This document shows, one piece after another, positions 1 to 7,581 of a stretch of DNA of 64,000 bases (the first letter of the stretch is position 1; each line of letters begins with the position of its first letter). The translations under genes and the position numbers were made by a program. Source of the DNA: Microbacterium oxydans (GTDB lineage: Bacteria > Actinomycetota > Actinomycetes > Actinomycetales > Microbacteriaceae); contig NZ_JYIW01000019.1 of NCBI RefSeq assembly GCF_000956525.1, forward strand, positions 1 to 64,000. Direction: 5' to 3'. A model generated the notes under the pieces. It was not told the DNA's origin, did not search any database, and saw nothing but the letters and a program-made list of their open reading frames with translations.

Positions 1-47
1 GTATTGACCCCTCAGCTTCAGTGGGCAGGGAGGGAGGGGGAGGACGC

Positions 48-878
48 TCAGTCGAGGAAGATGTCCGGGAAGAGCCGGTCGTCGGGGGTGCCGGGGATCG
101 CGGCGTAGCCGGAGAAGTCCGTGATGCCGTCGGCCTCCAGCACATCCTCGACGATCAGCGACTGGCCCGTGTACTCGGCCGCCGACTTCACGAGCACGGC
201 GTAGGCGGCATCCGCGTAGATGTCGGCGGTGCGGCTCGCGGCCATCACCTTGTCGCCGCCGAGCAGGTTCTGCACCGCGGCGGTCGCGATCGTCGTGCGC
301 GGCCAGAGCGTGTTCGCGGCGATGCCGTCGCGCGCGAACTCGGCAGCGAGGCCGAGGGTGACCATCGTCATCCCGAACTTGGCGAGGGTGTACCCGGTGT
401 GCGCGCCGAGCCATTTCGGCGAGGGGTTGAGCGGCGGCGAGAGCGAGAGGATGTGCGGGTTCTCGGCATCCTTCAGGATCGGAACCGCCGCGCGCGACAG
501 CATGAACGTGCCGCGCACGTTGACGTCCTGCATCAGGTCGTACTTCTTGGCGTTGAGTTCGAGCGACCGCGAGAGGTCGATCACGCTGGCGTTGTTGATG
601 ACGATGTCGATGCCGCCGAACTCGCCCTGCGTGCGCAGCACCGCCGCGGTGATGTCGTCGTCTTCGCGCACGTCGCCGACGATCGGCAGCGCCTGACCGC
701 CGGCCGCCCTGATCTGCTCGGCGGCGGTGTGGATCGTGCCCTCGAGCTTCGGATGCGGGCTGTCGGTCTTCGCGAGCATCGCGATGTTCGCGCCGTCGCG
801 TGCAGCGCGCAGAGCGATCGCGAGGCCGATCCCGCGGCTTCCGCCGGACATCAGGATGGTCTTTCCTGCGAGTGACAT
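48..878 (-). CDS. SDR oxidoreductase, HSDL2-like
   Basis: A 276-residue short-chain dehydrogenase/reductase. The N-terminal NAD(P)-binding glycine motif reads SGGSRGIG (residues 11-18), an NNAS motif follows near residue 95, and the catalytic tyrosine/lysine pair is in YTLAK. The stretch around LSLSPPLNPSP and LWPRTTIATAAV is typical of the hydroxysteroid dehydrogenase-like 2 subgroup, which lacks its C-terminal sterol-carrier domain here. The start was set at the ATG preceded by AAGGAG (spacing about 6) rather than at an upstream in-frame codon without a ribosome site. It lies 100 bp downstream of a second SDR on the same strand, so lipid or acyl-chain metabolism is a reasonable inference. 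The substrate is unknown. Confidence 0.9.
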   Translation of the reverse strand: MSLAGKTILMSGGSRGIGLAIALRAARDGANIAMLAKTDSPHPKLEGTIHTAAEQIRAAGGQALPIVGDVREDDDITAAVLRTQGEFGGIDIVINNASVIDLSRSLELNAKKYDLMQDVNVRGTFMLSRAAVPILKDAENPHILSLSPPLNPSPKWLGAHTGYTLAKFGMTMVTLGLAAEFARDGIAANTLWPRTTIATAAVQNLLGGDKVMAASRTADIYADAAYAVLVKSAAEYTGQSLIVEDVLEADGITDFSGYAAIPGTPDDRLFPDIFLD

Positions 879-902
879 GGATTCTCCTTGGATGCTGGTG
901 GT

Positions 903-959
903 TCCGGTCGCACTTCCTGCCGCCGGCGCTTCGCCGAGGCGGCACAACGTGCGACCGGA
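903..959. terminator. Long hairpin between the two SDR genes
   Basis: Arms TCCGGTCGCAC (903-913) and GTGCGACCGGA (949-959) pair perfectly over 11 bp, and a second nested stem (918-924 with 938-944) continues inside. There is no T-tract. It may terminate or attenuate transcription of the upstream SDR gene (979-1737, minus strand). Confidence 0.45.
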
Positions 960-978
960 GCGACGCGGCGGTCTGGGA

Positions 979-1737
979 TTACTTCGGCGCCATGCGGATC
1001 GCGCCGTCGAGGCGGATGGTCTCGCCGTTGAGGTAGCCGTTCTCGACGATGTGCTGCACGAGCGCCGCGTACTCGTCGGGACGCCCGAGGCGAGAGGGAT
1101 GCGGCACCTGCTGGCCGAGCGAGTCCTGCGCCGCCTGCGGCAGACCCATCAGCATCGGGGTCTCCATGATGCCGGGCGCGATCGTGCAGACGCGGATGCC
1201 GTGGCGGGCGAGCTCACGCGCCACCGGGATCGTCATGGCGTGCACGCCGCCCTTCGACGCGGAGTACGCGGGCTGGCCGATCTGGCCGTCGAACGCGGCG
1301 ACGCTGGCGGTGTTCACGATGACGCCGCGGTCACCGTCGATCGGGTCGTTCTTCGCGATGACGGCGGATGCCTGCGAGAGCACGTTGAACGTGCCGACGA
1401 GGTTGATGCGGATCACGCGTTCGAAGTCGGCGAGCACTGCGGGGTTGCCATCGCGGTCGAGCACCTTCGCAGGCGGGGCGATGCCGGCGCAGTTCACGAC
1501 GATCCGCAGTGGAGCGGCGGCCTGTGCTGCGGCGACGGCGGCCTGCACCTCGTCGACGCTGGTGACGTCGGCCGGCACGAACAGGCCGCCGAGTTCATCC
1601 GCCAGCTCCGCGCCCTGCGAGGAGGGGAGGTCGATGATCGTGACGTGTCCGCCGGCTGCGACCAGCCTTCGAGCGGTGGCGAGTCCGAGTCCTGAGGCGC
1701 CGCCCGTGATGAGCGCGCCCTGACCGCTGATCTGCAT
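979..1737 (-). CDS. SDR 3-hydroxyacyl-CoA dehydrogenase-like
   Basis: A 252-residue short-chain dehydrogenase with the cofactor motif TGGASGLG near residue 11, NCAG near residue 87, a catalytic serine in NTASV and the YSASKGG active-site motif. Overall it resembles the bacterial 17-beta-HSD type 10 / 3-hydroxyacyl-CoA dehydrogenase subgroup, which oxidises 3-hydroxyacyl-CoA in the cytoplasm with NAD. The start is an ATG behind AAGGAGAACAGC, a strong ribosome site. It is the first gene of a two-gene SDR block. The subgroup assignment is by resemblance only; membership of the SDR superfamily is certain. Confidence 0.88.
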   Translation of the reverse strand: MQISGQGALITGGASGLGLATARRLVAAGGHVTIIDLPSSQGAELADELGGLFVPADVTSVDEVQAAVAAAQAAAPLRIVVNCAGIAPPAKVLDRDGNPAVLADFERVIRINLVGTFNVLSQASAVIAKNDPIDGDRGVIVNTASVAAFDGQIGQPAYSASKGGVHAMTIPVARELARHGIRVCTIAPGIMETPMLMGLPQAAQDSLGQQVPHPSRLGRPDEYAALVQHIVENGYLNGETIRLDGAIRMAPK

Positions 1738-1857
1738 GCTGTTCTCCTTCGAACGACGTCGTGACCGGTGCCTACGAGACTAGTCGTGCGACGCAGTCTC
1801 AGCCAACGCGGCCCTCCGTCTCACGCTCTCGTCGGTCGGGTGCAGCAGGATGGTGGC

Positions 1858-2598
1858 ATGGTGATCCCCTCGGCATCCGTCCCGAACGCCTCGGTCGAGG
1901 TGCCGGATCGTGTGCGCGAACTCGCCCGCGGCGCCGCACTCACGCCGGTCTGGCTGAATGGGATCGGTGGCCTGACGTTCCGCACGGATGACGCCCGCTA
2001 CATCAAATGGGGGCCGCTCGACCTCGAGGCGTCGATGCGCGACGAGGCCGAGCGCATGCGCTGGGCACGCCACTGGATCGCGGCACCCGAGGTGATCGCG
2101 CAGGGCGAGAACGACGCAGAGGAGTGGCTCGTGACCGTCGCACTCGATGCGCACAGTGCGGTCGATCCCCGGTGGAAGGGCGAACCCGAGCTCGCGGTGC
2201 GCGCCGTCGGCCAAGCCCTGCGCGCCCTGCACGACGCACTGCCGGTCGACGAGTGCCCCTGGGAGTGGAGCGTCGAGGCGCGCATCGCGAACGCCGCGGA
2301 GCGCGGGGTGATCGTGCCGGCCGAGCTGCGAGAGGCTCCGCCGATCGATCGGCTCGTCGTCTGCCACGGCGATGCCTGCATGCCCAACACGCTGCTCGAT
2401 GATGCAGGGCGACCGGCCGGAGTCGTCGATCTCGCCGCGCTCGGCACCGCTGACCGCTGGGCCGATATCGCGGTCGCGTCGATGAGCACGGTGTGGAACT
2501 TCGGCGAGGGATGGGAGGACACCCTGATCGACGCCTACGGCATCGCACCCGACCTCGAGCGCATCGCGTACTACCGCCGGCTCTGGAACGAGACGTGA
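1858..2598 (+). CDS. Aminoglycoside phosphotransferase-like kinase
   Basis: A 246-residue protein of the APH/choline-kinase fold. The catalytic loop reads VCHGDACMPNTLL (HGDxxxxN) and is followed by VVDLAALG, where the aspartate corresponds to the metal ligand of APH(3') enzymes. Length is close to APH(3')-type enzymes (about 260). Environmental actinobacteria carry many such kinases whose substrate is not a clinical aminoglycoside, so resistance should not be assumed. The ATG at 1858 lies exactly 6 nt after CAGGAT, the leaderless-start pattern seen throughout this window, and has no clear Shine-Dalgarno. It is divergent from the SDR genes. Confidence 0.85.
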   Translation: MVIPSASVPNASVEVPDRVRELARGAALTPVWLNGIGGLTFRTDDARYIKWGPLDLEASMRDEAERMRWARHWIAAPEVIAQGENDAEEWLVTVALDAHSAVDPRWKGEPELAVRAVGQALRALHDALPVDECPWEWSVEARIANAAERGVIVPAELREAPPIDRLVVCHGDACMPNTLLDDAGRPAGVVDLAALGTADRWADIAVASMSTVWNFGEGWEDTLIDAYGIAPDLERIAYYRRLWNET

Positions 2599-2635
2599 GC
2601 AGGGCCTCCGCCGCCCCGCCCAGCTCGACCGCTGC

Positions 2636-3415
2636 CTAGCTCCAGACGAAGCGGAACGTCCCGACGAGCACCGCCGCGGCGAGCGCGAGCGCCATGATCG
2701 CGATGCCGCCGAACAGCGCGACGGCATCGCGCGGATGCAGGCGCGACGGCCGCGACCAGGTGCGAGGGATGCCGGAGCCGAAGCCCCGCGCCTCCATCGC
2801 GAGCGCCAGCTTCGATCCGCGTCGAACGGCGAACACCAGCAGCACGAAGGCCATCGAGAAGAACCGCCGCAGCACGCCCCGATCCCCGACGCCACGCGCT
2901 CGGCGGGCGAGACTCATCGTGCGCCAATCGTCGAGGAACAGCCCCAGCATCCTGGTGCCGGCGAGGATGCCGAGCACGAAGCGGCTCGGGAGCTTCGCGA
3001 CCTGCGCGAGGGCATCCGCCAGCTCGGTCGGGTCGGTGCCGCCGAACAGCAGGATCGTCGGCAGGCCGAGGGCGATCACGCGCAGGCTCACCGCGATCGC
3101 GAGCGTGATGGAGTCGTCGCTGATCGTCGCGAAACCGAACGTCCAGTAGATGTGCCCGGCGGGCTCGGCATAGAGCAGCATGCTGACGCCGGCGATCGGC
3201 GCGAAGATCGCGATCGGCAGCAGTCGTCTCAGCACAGTCGCGAGACGCAGCCCGGTCAGCGGCAGGCAGAGCAGCTGCAACGCGATCGCGGCCAGCGCAC
3301 TCGTGACGTCGATCGATGCGAACAGCGGCACCGACAACAGCACCGCGAGCACGAGCTTCGTCACCGGGTTGACGCCGTCGAGCCATGCCGGGCGGGCGGT
3401 CTCGGTCGTCGTCAC
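2636..3415 (-). CDS. ykoC: ECF transporter T component (YkoC/CbiQ family)
   Basis: A 259-residue membrane protein, the transmembrane coupling subunit of an energy-coupling-factor vitamin importer. It has several hydrophobic helices and, in the cytoplasmic part, two Ala-Arg-Gly coupling motifs (RRARGVG near residue 165 and MEARGFG near residue 205) that dock onto the ATPase. Its ATG overlaps the end of the ATPase gene by 4 nt, so the two are translationally coupled. With the preceding ykoD and ykoE genes it forms a YkoEDC-type importer for thiamine or hydroxymethylpyrimidine. The three genes follow one TPP riboswitch and share its control. Confidence 0.9.
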   Translation of the reverse strand: MTTTETARPAWLDGVNPVTKLVLAVLLSVPLFASIDVTSALAAIALQLLCLPLTGLRLATVLRRLLPIAIFAPIAGVSMLLYAEPAGHIYWTFGFATISDDSITLAIAVSLRVIALGLPTILLFGGTDPTELADALAQVAKLPSRFVLGILAGTRMLGLFLDDWRTMSLARRARGVGDRGVLRRFFSMAFVLLVFAVRRGSKLALAMEARGFGSGIPRTWSRPSRLHPRDAVALFGGIAIMALALAAAVLVGTFRFVWS

Positions 3416-4863
3416 GATGCCGCCCCCAGCTCGATGCGGTGCCCGCCGAGGTGTCTGATCACGGCGTCGTCATGCGTGACGGCGACGATCGAACGGCCAC
3501 GCGCGATCTCCTCCTGCAGCAGTGCGACGAGCGAGATCCATCCACGCCGGTCCTGTCCGAAGGTCGGCTCGTCGAGCACGATCACCTCCGGGGATCCCGC
3601 GAGCACCGTCGCGACCGACAGCCGCCGCTTCTGCCCGCCGGAGAGCGTGAAGGGGTTGGCGAGCGCGAGCGGGGCCAGGTCGAGGCGTTCCAGCAGGTCG
3701 TCGACCACGGCATCCGTCCTCCCCTGATCCCAGCCGAGCGCGCGCGGACCGACCGCGAGCTCGTCGCGCAGCGTCTGGGTGAGGAACTGGTGCTCCGGTT
3801 CCTGGAACACCATCCCGATGCGGGTGAGCAGCTCTCGCGATGTCCAGCGGATCGGTCGCGTACCCTTGCGGCCGGCGAGCTCCGGCGCTGATCGCACCTC
3901 GCCGGCGTGCTCCGGGATGAGCCCGGCGAGCGTCAGCGCGAGCGTCGACTTGCCCGCCCCGTTCGGCCCGGTGATCACCGTGGCGTTCGCGCGCGGCACG
4001 CGCACGTCGAGGCCCGACTGCACGACGACCCCCGACTCCCGCGCGATCGACAGGCCGGATGCCGACAGCGCATCGGATGCCGTCACCCGCTGCAGCACGG
4101 GAAGGTCGACGCCGCGATCGGGCACCCACACCCCGGCATCCGCGAGCACGTCGCCGTGCTCCGCGAACACCTGCGCCGGTGCACCGTCGGCGAGCAGCCC
4201 GCCATCGGCCGCGAGCACGATGACGCGCGTCATGAGGTCGACCCAGATCGGCGTGCGGTGCTCGACGACGATCAGCGTCGCGCCGGTGGATTCGACGGCA
4301 CGCTCGACGCTCGCCCGAACCTCGCGGACGCCCTCGGGGTCGAGGTTCGCGGTCGGCTCGTCGAGCAGCAGCAGCCCTGGGCGCATCGCCAGCACACCGG
4401 CGAGCACCAAGCGCTGCTTCTGCCCGCCGGAGAGCGCCTTGGTCGCGCGCTGCAACGGAACGTCGAGCCCGACGGCATCCAGAGCCTCCGCCACGCGAGC
4501 CGGGATCTCGGATGCCGCGACGCCCAGGTTCTCGCAACCGAAGGCCACGTCGTCGCCCACCTTCGACAGCACGATGCCGGCATCCGGGTCCTGCAGGACG
4601 AGTCCCGCTCGCCCGTGCCGCGACTCGGGAGCCGCGCCGTCGATGCGGAGCGAACCCGTGCGCTCCCCCTCGTCATCGTCGCCGAGCACCCCGGCGAGGC
4701 CTGCGAGCAACGTCGACTTGCCGACACCGGATGCGCCGAGCAGCAGCACCCGCTCACCAGGTTCGATCGTGAACGAGACGTCGGACACGGCAGGACGCTT
4801 CCGGCCTACGTACCGCCAGCCCCAGCCCGCAGCCTGCACGCGGGCCGGGGCGGCGAAGGTCAC
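3412..4863 (-). CDS. ykoD: ECF transporter duplicated ATPase (YkoD)
   Basis: A 483-residue protein made of two fused ABC ATPase domains, the motor of the ECF importer. Domain 1 has Walker A GASGVGKS, signature LSGGQKQR and Walker B LLLLDEPT. Domain 2 has GPNGAGKS, LSGGQKRR and VIVLDEPT. Both sites look catalytically complete. Fused A subunits are characteristic of the YkoD type; stand-alone EcfA proteins are about 280 residues. It starts 2 nt after the ykoE stop codon and overlaps ykoC by 4 nt, consistent with one transcript. Confidence 0.93.
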   Translation of the reverse strand: MTFAAPARVQAAGWGWRYVGRKRPAVSDVSFTIEPGERVLLLGASGVGKSTLLAGLAGVLGDDDEGERTGSLRIDGAAPESRHGRAGLVLQDPDAGIVLSKVGDDVAFGCENLGVAASEIPARVAEALDAVGLDVPLQRATKALSGGQKQRLVLAGVLAMRPGLLLLDEPTANLDPEGVREVRASVERAVESTGATLIVVEHRTPIWVDLMTRVIVLAADGGLLADGAPAQVFAEHGDVLADAGVWVPDRGVDLPVLQRVTASDALSASGLSIARESGVVVQSGLDVRVPRANATVITGPNGAGKSTLALTLAGLIPEHAGEVRSAPELAGRKGTRPIRWTSRELLTRIGMVFQEPEHQFLTQTLRDELAVGPRALGWDQGRTDAVVDDLLERLDLAPLALANPFTLSGGQKRRLSVATVLAGSPEVIVLDEPTFGQDRRGWISLVALLQEEIARGRSIVAVTHDDAVIRHLGGHRIELGAAS

Positions 4864-4865
4864 GC

Positions 4866-5522
4866 TCAGACCTCGCGCACGTGCTCTCGCCCGACGGCGA
4901 AGCGGTTGAGGGCGCCGGTGACCGCGAGGGCCCGCACGAGCAGCCAGCCGACCACACCGGCGAGGATCGCGCCGGAGATGACGACGCTGACCAGGTAGAT
5001 CGTGTTGAACTCGAACGACTTCAGGATGTTGGGCGAGCTGCCGTAGAAGAGCTCGAACACCCAGGCGGCGGCCCCGGCTCCGACGCCGGCGAGGGCGGCG
5101 ACCGTGATGCCGAAGCGGCGGTAGAAGAACAGCGCGAAGATGATCTCGGCGCCGAGGCCCTGCACGAGACCGGAGAGCACCGTGGAGATGCCCCAGACAT
5201 TGCCGATCAGCATCGACACGATCGCGGCGACGAGCTCGACGACCAGCGCGGCACCGGGCTTGCGGATCACGAGCCCGCCGACGACCCCGCCGAGCAGCCA
5301 GATGCCGACCGCGATGCCGCCGAGACCGGGAGTGAGGGCATCGGCAGCACCGAACCAGGCGTAGCCGATCGTGTTCCAGCCCCAGAAGACGAGACCGATC
5401 GCGACGCCGAGAACCGCGGCGACGACGATGTCGACCACGCGCCAGCGCCAGACCGGCGTGCGACGAAGGCCGTTCGCACCGGCGGATGCCTGCTGCGTGG
5501 ATGTGGACGTGGACGTACTCAT
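4866..5522 (-). CDS. ykoE: ECF transporter S component for thiamine/HMP (YkoE)
   Basis: A 218-residue integral membrane protein, the substrate-binding subunit of the importer. It carries the YkoE hallmark around GNVWGISTVLSGLVQGLGAE and five to six hydrophobic segments. The ATG at 5522 is preferred because GGAGGA lies about 6 nt upstream; an in-frame ATG at 5546 lies inside the riboswitch. The Shine-Dalgarno is part of the 3' end of the TPP aptamer, so thiamine pyrophosphate probably blocks translation. Substrate specificity (thiamine or hydroxymethylpyrimidine) follows from the family and the riboswitch. Confidence 0.92.
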   Translation of the reverse strand: MSTSTSTSTQQASAGANGLRRTPVWRWRVVDIVVAAVLGVAIGLVFWGWNTIGYAWFGAADALTPGLGGIAVGIWLLGGVVGGLVIRKPGAALVVELVAAIVSMLIGNVWGISTVLSGLVQGLGAEIIFALFFYRRFGITVAALAGVGAGAAAWVFELFYGSSPNILKSFEFNTIYLVSVVISGAILAGVVGWLLVRALAVTGALNRFAVGREHVREV

Positions 5523-5528
5523 CTGAAC

Positions 5529-5622
5529 TCCTCCCTGCGCTGGCATGACCCAGATCAGGTTCGACGGTCGAAGCGCGATTCGCTCCCTCTCAGCCCGGCT
5601 CGCCGGACTCCCGTGGTTGTAG
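5529..5622 (-). promoter_or_regulatory. TPP riboswitch (THI element)
   Basis: Read on the minus strand, the leader has the conserved thiamine pyrophosphate aptamer blocks: GGGAGTCC, a CCGG-capped helix, GGGCTGAGAGGG, then CCTGATCTGGGTCATGCCAGC and CAGGGAGG. The last block is also the ribosome-binding site of ykoE, 6 nt before its ATG, which indicates control of translation initiation. Confidence 0.95.
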
Positions 5623-5693
5623 TGACGATCCTAGCGACTCCCGACACCGCTGTCTCGGGGGCCGCCTTCACGGCGACAGTCGAGAGGATTCGG

Positions 5694-5699
5694 TACCGT
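5694..5699 (+). promoter_or_regulatory. -10 element of leaderless D,D-carboxypeptidase gene
   Basis: TACCGT ends exactly 6 nt before the GTG start at 5706, the spacing expected if the transcript begins at the start codon. Confidence 0.6.
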
Positions 5700-5705
5700 A
5701 GGCAA

Positions 5706-7265
5706 GTGACCGCTCTTGACCCTGCCGAGGCCACCTCCGCGCACGACGCCGCGGATGCCGTCGACGACGCCGCTCGTCCCGACGCGCCGGCAGAGTCCGA
5801 GGTCACCCAGCCGACGGATCCGGACCCGGCGGTCGTCGCACCGGAGCCGACGCCCGAGGTCCAGTGGGCCGACCCGACGGCGATCCTCGTTCCCGAAGCC
5901 CAGTGGGTGGATGACACCGAGCGCGTCCCTGCCCTCACCTGGGTCGATCCGGTCCAGGTGGCGGCGCACCCTCCCACCGCCACGCTCGATCGGGCGGACG
6001 AGGCTGCGGCCGGCACCGCCCTCATGCGCGGGGCGAGACTGCGCCCTGCGTTCGCCCGGCCCCGTGTGCTGGTGCCGCTCGGCGTGCTCATCGGACTCGT
6101 CGGCGCCTACGCGGGCACGACGCTCCTCTGGCCGCTGCACGAGATCCCACCGACCGTCGCGGCCGTCGAGTTCGCCCCGACCCCGGCGGATGCCGCGGCG
6201 CTCACCTGGCCGGCCCAGGGCAGCGCGGGCGTCGGCATCGCCGGCATGGGCTCCGCAGCATCCGCCCTGGACGCCGTGAGCATCGCCAGTGTCACCAAGG
6301 TCGTCAGCGCGATGATGGTGCTCGACCGGATGCCCCTCGCTCTCGGCGAGCAGGGACCCGAGTTCTCGTTCACACGCCAGGACAACCTCGACTACTGGTC
6401 GTACCGGAGGTCGGATCAGTCCGCGCTCGACGTGCCGGTCGGCGGCGTGCTCACCGAGTACCAGATGCTGCAGGGCACGCTGCTCGGCTCTGCGAACAAC
6501 TACATCGATCGCCTCTCGGATGAGATCTGGGGATCCGATCAGGAGTTCGCGCAGGCCGCGCAGGTCTGGCTGAGCTCGCGCGGTTTCACCGGCGTGACGG
6601 TGGTGACGCCCTCCGGGTTCGATGAACGCAACGTCGCGACTCCCGAAGCGCTCGTCGCGATCGGCGAGTATGCGATGCGCAACCCCGTGTTCGCCGAGAT
6701 CGTCGGCACCCGCTCCGTGAACCTGCCTGGTGCCGGCGAGGTCACGAACACGAACGGGATGCTCGCCGACCCCGGCGTGGTCGGCATCAAGACGGGCACG
6801 CTCGTCGGATGGAACCTGCTCACCGCCAAGGACGTCACGGTCGACGACACGACCGTGCACCTCTTCGCAGCGGTCCTGAACCAGCAGGACGATGCGCAGC
6901 GCCTCGCGACGACGCGCTCGCTGTTCGCCGAGATGGAGGCCGCGCTGAACGCGCAGGCGCCGACGGTGCCGCAGGGCACGGTCGTCGGCACGGTGGAGAC
7001 CGAGTGGGGCGAGACCGTCGACGTCGTCACGGATGCGGATGCTCGCGTGGTGCTGTGGGCGGGGGCGTCCGCGACAGCGAGCCCGGCGTTCGACCTCGCC
7101 GATGCGCGTGATCAGGACGCCGCGGTCGGCACGCTCACGACGACGGGTCCACTCAATGCGACGACGACCACGATCGCTCTCGCCGACGACATCGTCGGGC
7201 CGAGCGCGTGGTGGCGCCTGACGCACCCGCTCGAACTGTTCGGCCTCGACTCCGAGAAGCTCTGA
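5706..7265 (+). CDS. D-alanyl-D-alanine carboxypeptidase (DacA-like PBP)
   Basis: A 519-residue low-molecular-mass penicillin-binding protein that trims the terminal D-Ala of peptidoglycan stem peptides outside the membrane. The active-site triad is visible: SVTK (SxxK), SANN (SxN) and IKTGT (KTG). The N-terminal 110 residues are cytoplasmic, acidic and Pro-rich, with a threefold W(A/V)DP-like motif (QWADP, QWVDD, TWVDP). A single membrane anchor (LVPLGVLIGLVGAYAG) follows and the catalytic domain comes after it. The GTG start follows a TACCGT hexamer by 6 nt with no leader. It is divergent from ykoE. The repeated tryptophan motif could be a protein docking site; that is inference. Confidence 0.9.
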   Translation: MTALDPAEATSAHDAADAVDDAARPDAPAESEVTQPTDPDPAVVAPEPTPEVQWADPTAILVPEAQWVDDTERVPALTWVDPVQVAAHPPTATLDRADEAAAGTALMRGARLRPAFARPRVLVPLGVLIGLVGAYAGTTLLWPLHEIPPTVAAVEFAPTPADAAALTWPAQGSAGVGIAGMGSAASALDAVSIASVTKVVSAMMVLDRMPLALGEQGPEFSFTRQDNLDYWSYRRSDQSALDVPVGGVLTEYQMLQGTLLGSANNYIDRLSDEIWGSDQEFAQAAQVWLSSRGFTGVTVVTPSGFDERNVATPEALVAIGEYAMRNPVFAEIVGTRSVNLPGAGEVTNTNGMLADPGVVGIKTGTLVGWNLLTAKDVTVDDTTVHLFAAVLNQQDDAQRLATTRSLFAEMEAALNAQAPTVPQGTVVGTVETEWGETVDVVTDADARVVLWAGASATASPAFDLADARDQDAAVGTLTTTGPLNATTTTIALADDIVGPSAWWRLTHPLELFGLDSEKL

Positions 7266-7292
7266 GCGCACCCCCGGCACCGGGAGGTGGCG

Positions 7293-7468
7293 CAGTTGGC
7301 CGCATCCCTCGCGTCAAGGCGACCACCTGCGACACCTGCCCCCGGAGAGGGGTCTCAGTTGGCCGCATCCCTCGCGTCGAGGCGACCACATGCGGCACCT
7401 GCCCCCGGAGAGGGGTCTCAGTTGGCCGCATCCCTCATGTCGAGGCGACCACATGCGACACCTGCCCC
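7293..7468. repeat. 63-bp tandem repeat, about 2.8 copies
   Basis: Copies begin at 7293, 7356 and 7419 with CAGTTGGCCGCATCCCTC. The first two are full 63-bp units and the third breaks off after about 50 bp. They differ at only a few positions. The unit is 21 codons long, but no plausible gene uses it. It lies just downstream of the D,D-carboxypeptidase gene. It is not a CRISPR because the units abut without spacers. Confidence 0.9.
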
Positions 7469-7528
7469 ACCTGCCAGGTCGCCGCACGCCCTGGTCGCCG
7501 CACGCCCGGGCGGCGCATCCTCACCACG

Positions 7529-7570
7529 CGACGATGCCCCGCTCCAGGTCACCGGAGCGGGGCATCGTCG
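7529..7570. terminator. Perfect 17-bp hairpin between convergent genes
   Basis: CGACGATGCCCCGCTCC (7529-7545) pairs perfectly with 7554-7570 across an 8-nt loop. It begins 12 nt after the stop codon of the ABC exporter gene on the minus strand and can act in both directions. There is no U-tract, as is common in high-GC actinobacteria. Confidence 0.8.
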
Positions 7571-7581
7571 TCTGCGCGGAG

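Noticed and set aside
1858..2598. Clinical aminoglycoside resistance gene
   Set aside because: Only the general phosphotransferase fold is recognisable; there is no mobile context and codon use is native.
4881..5705. A long upstream extension of the D,D-carboxypeptidase frame
   Set aside because: It is antisense to ykoE and the riboswitch, is rich in charged residues typical of GC-rich antisense frames, and the true GTG at 5706 fits the promoter spacing.
7293..7468. Possible CRISPR array
   Set aside because: The repeat units are adjacent with no unique spacers, there are under three copies, and no cas gene is present.
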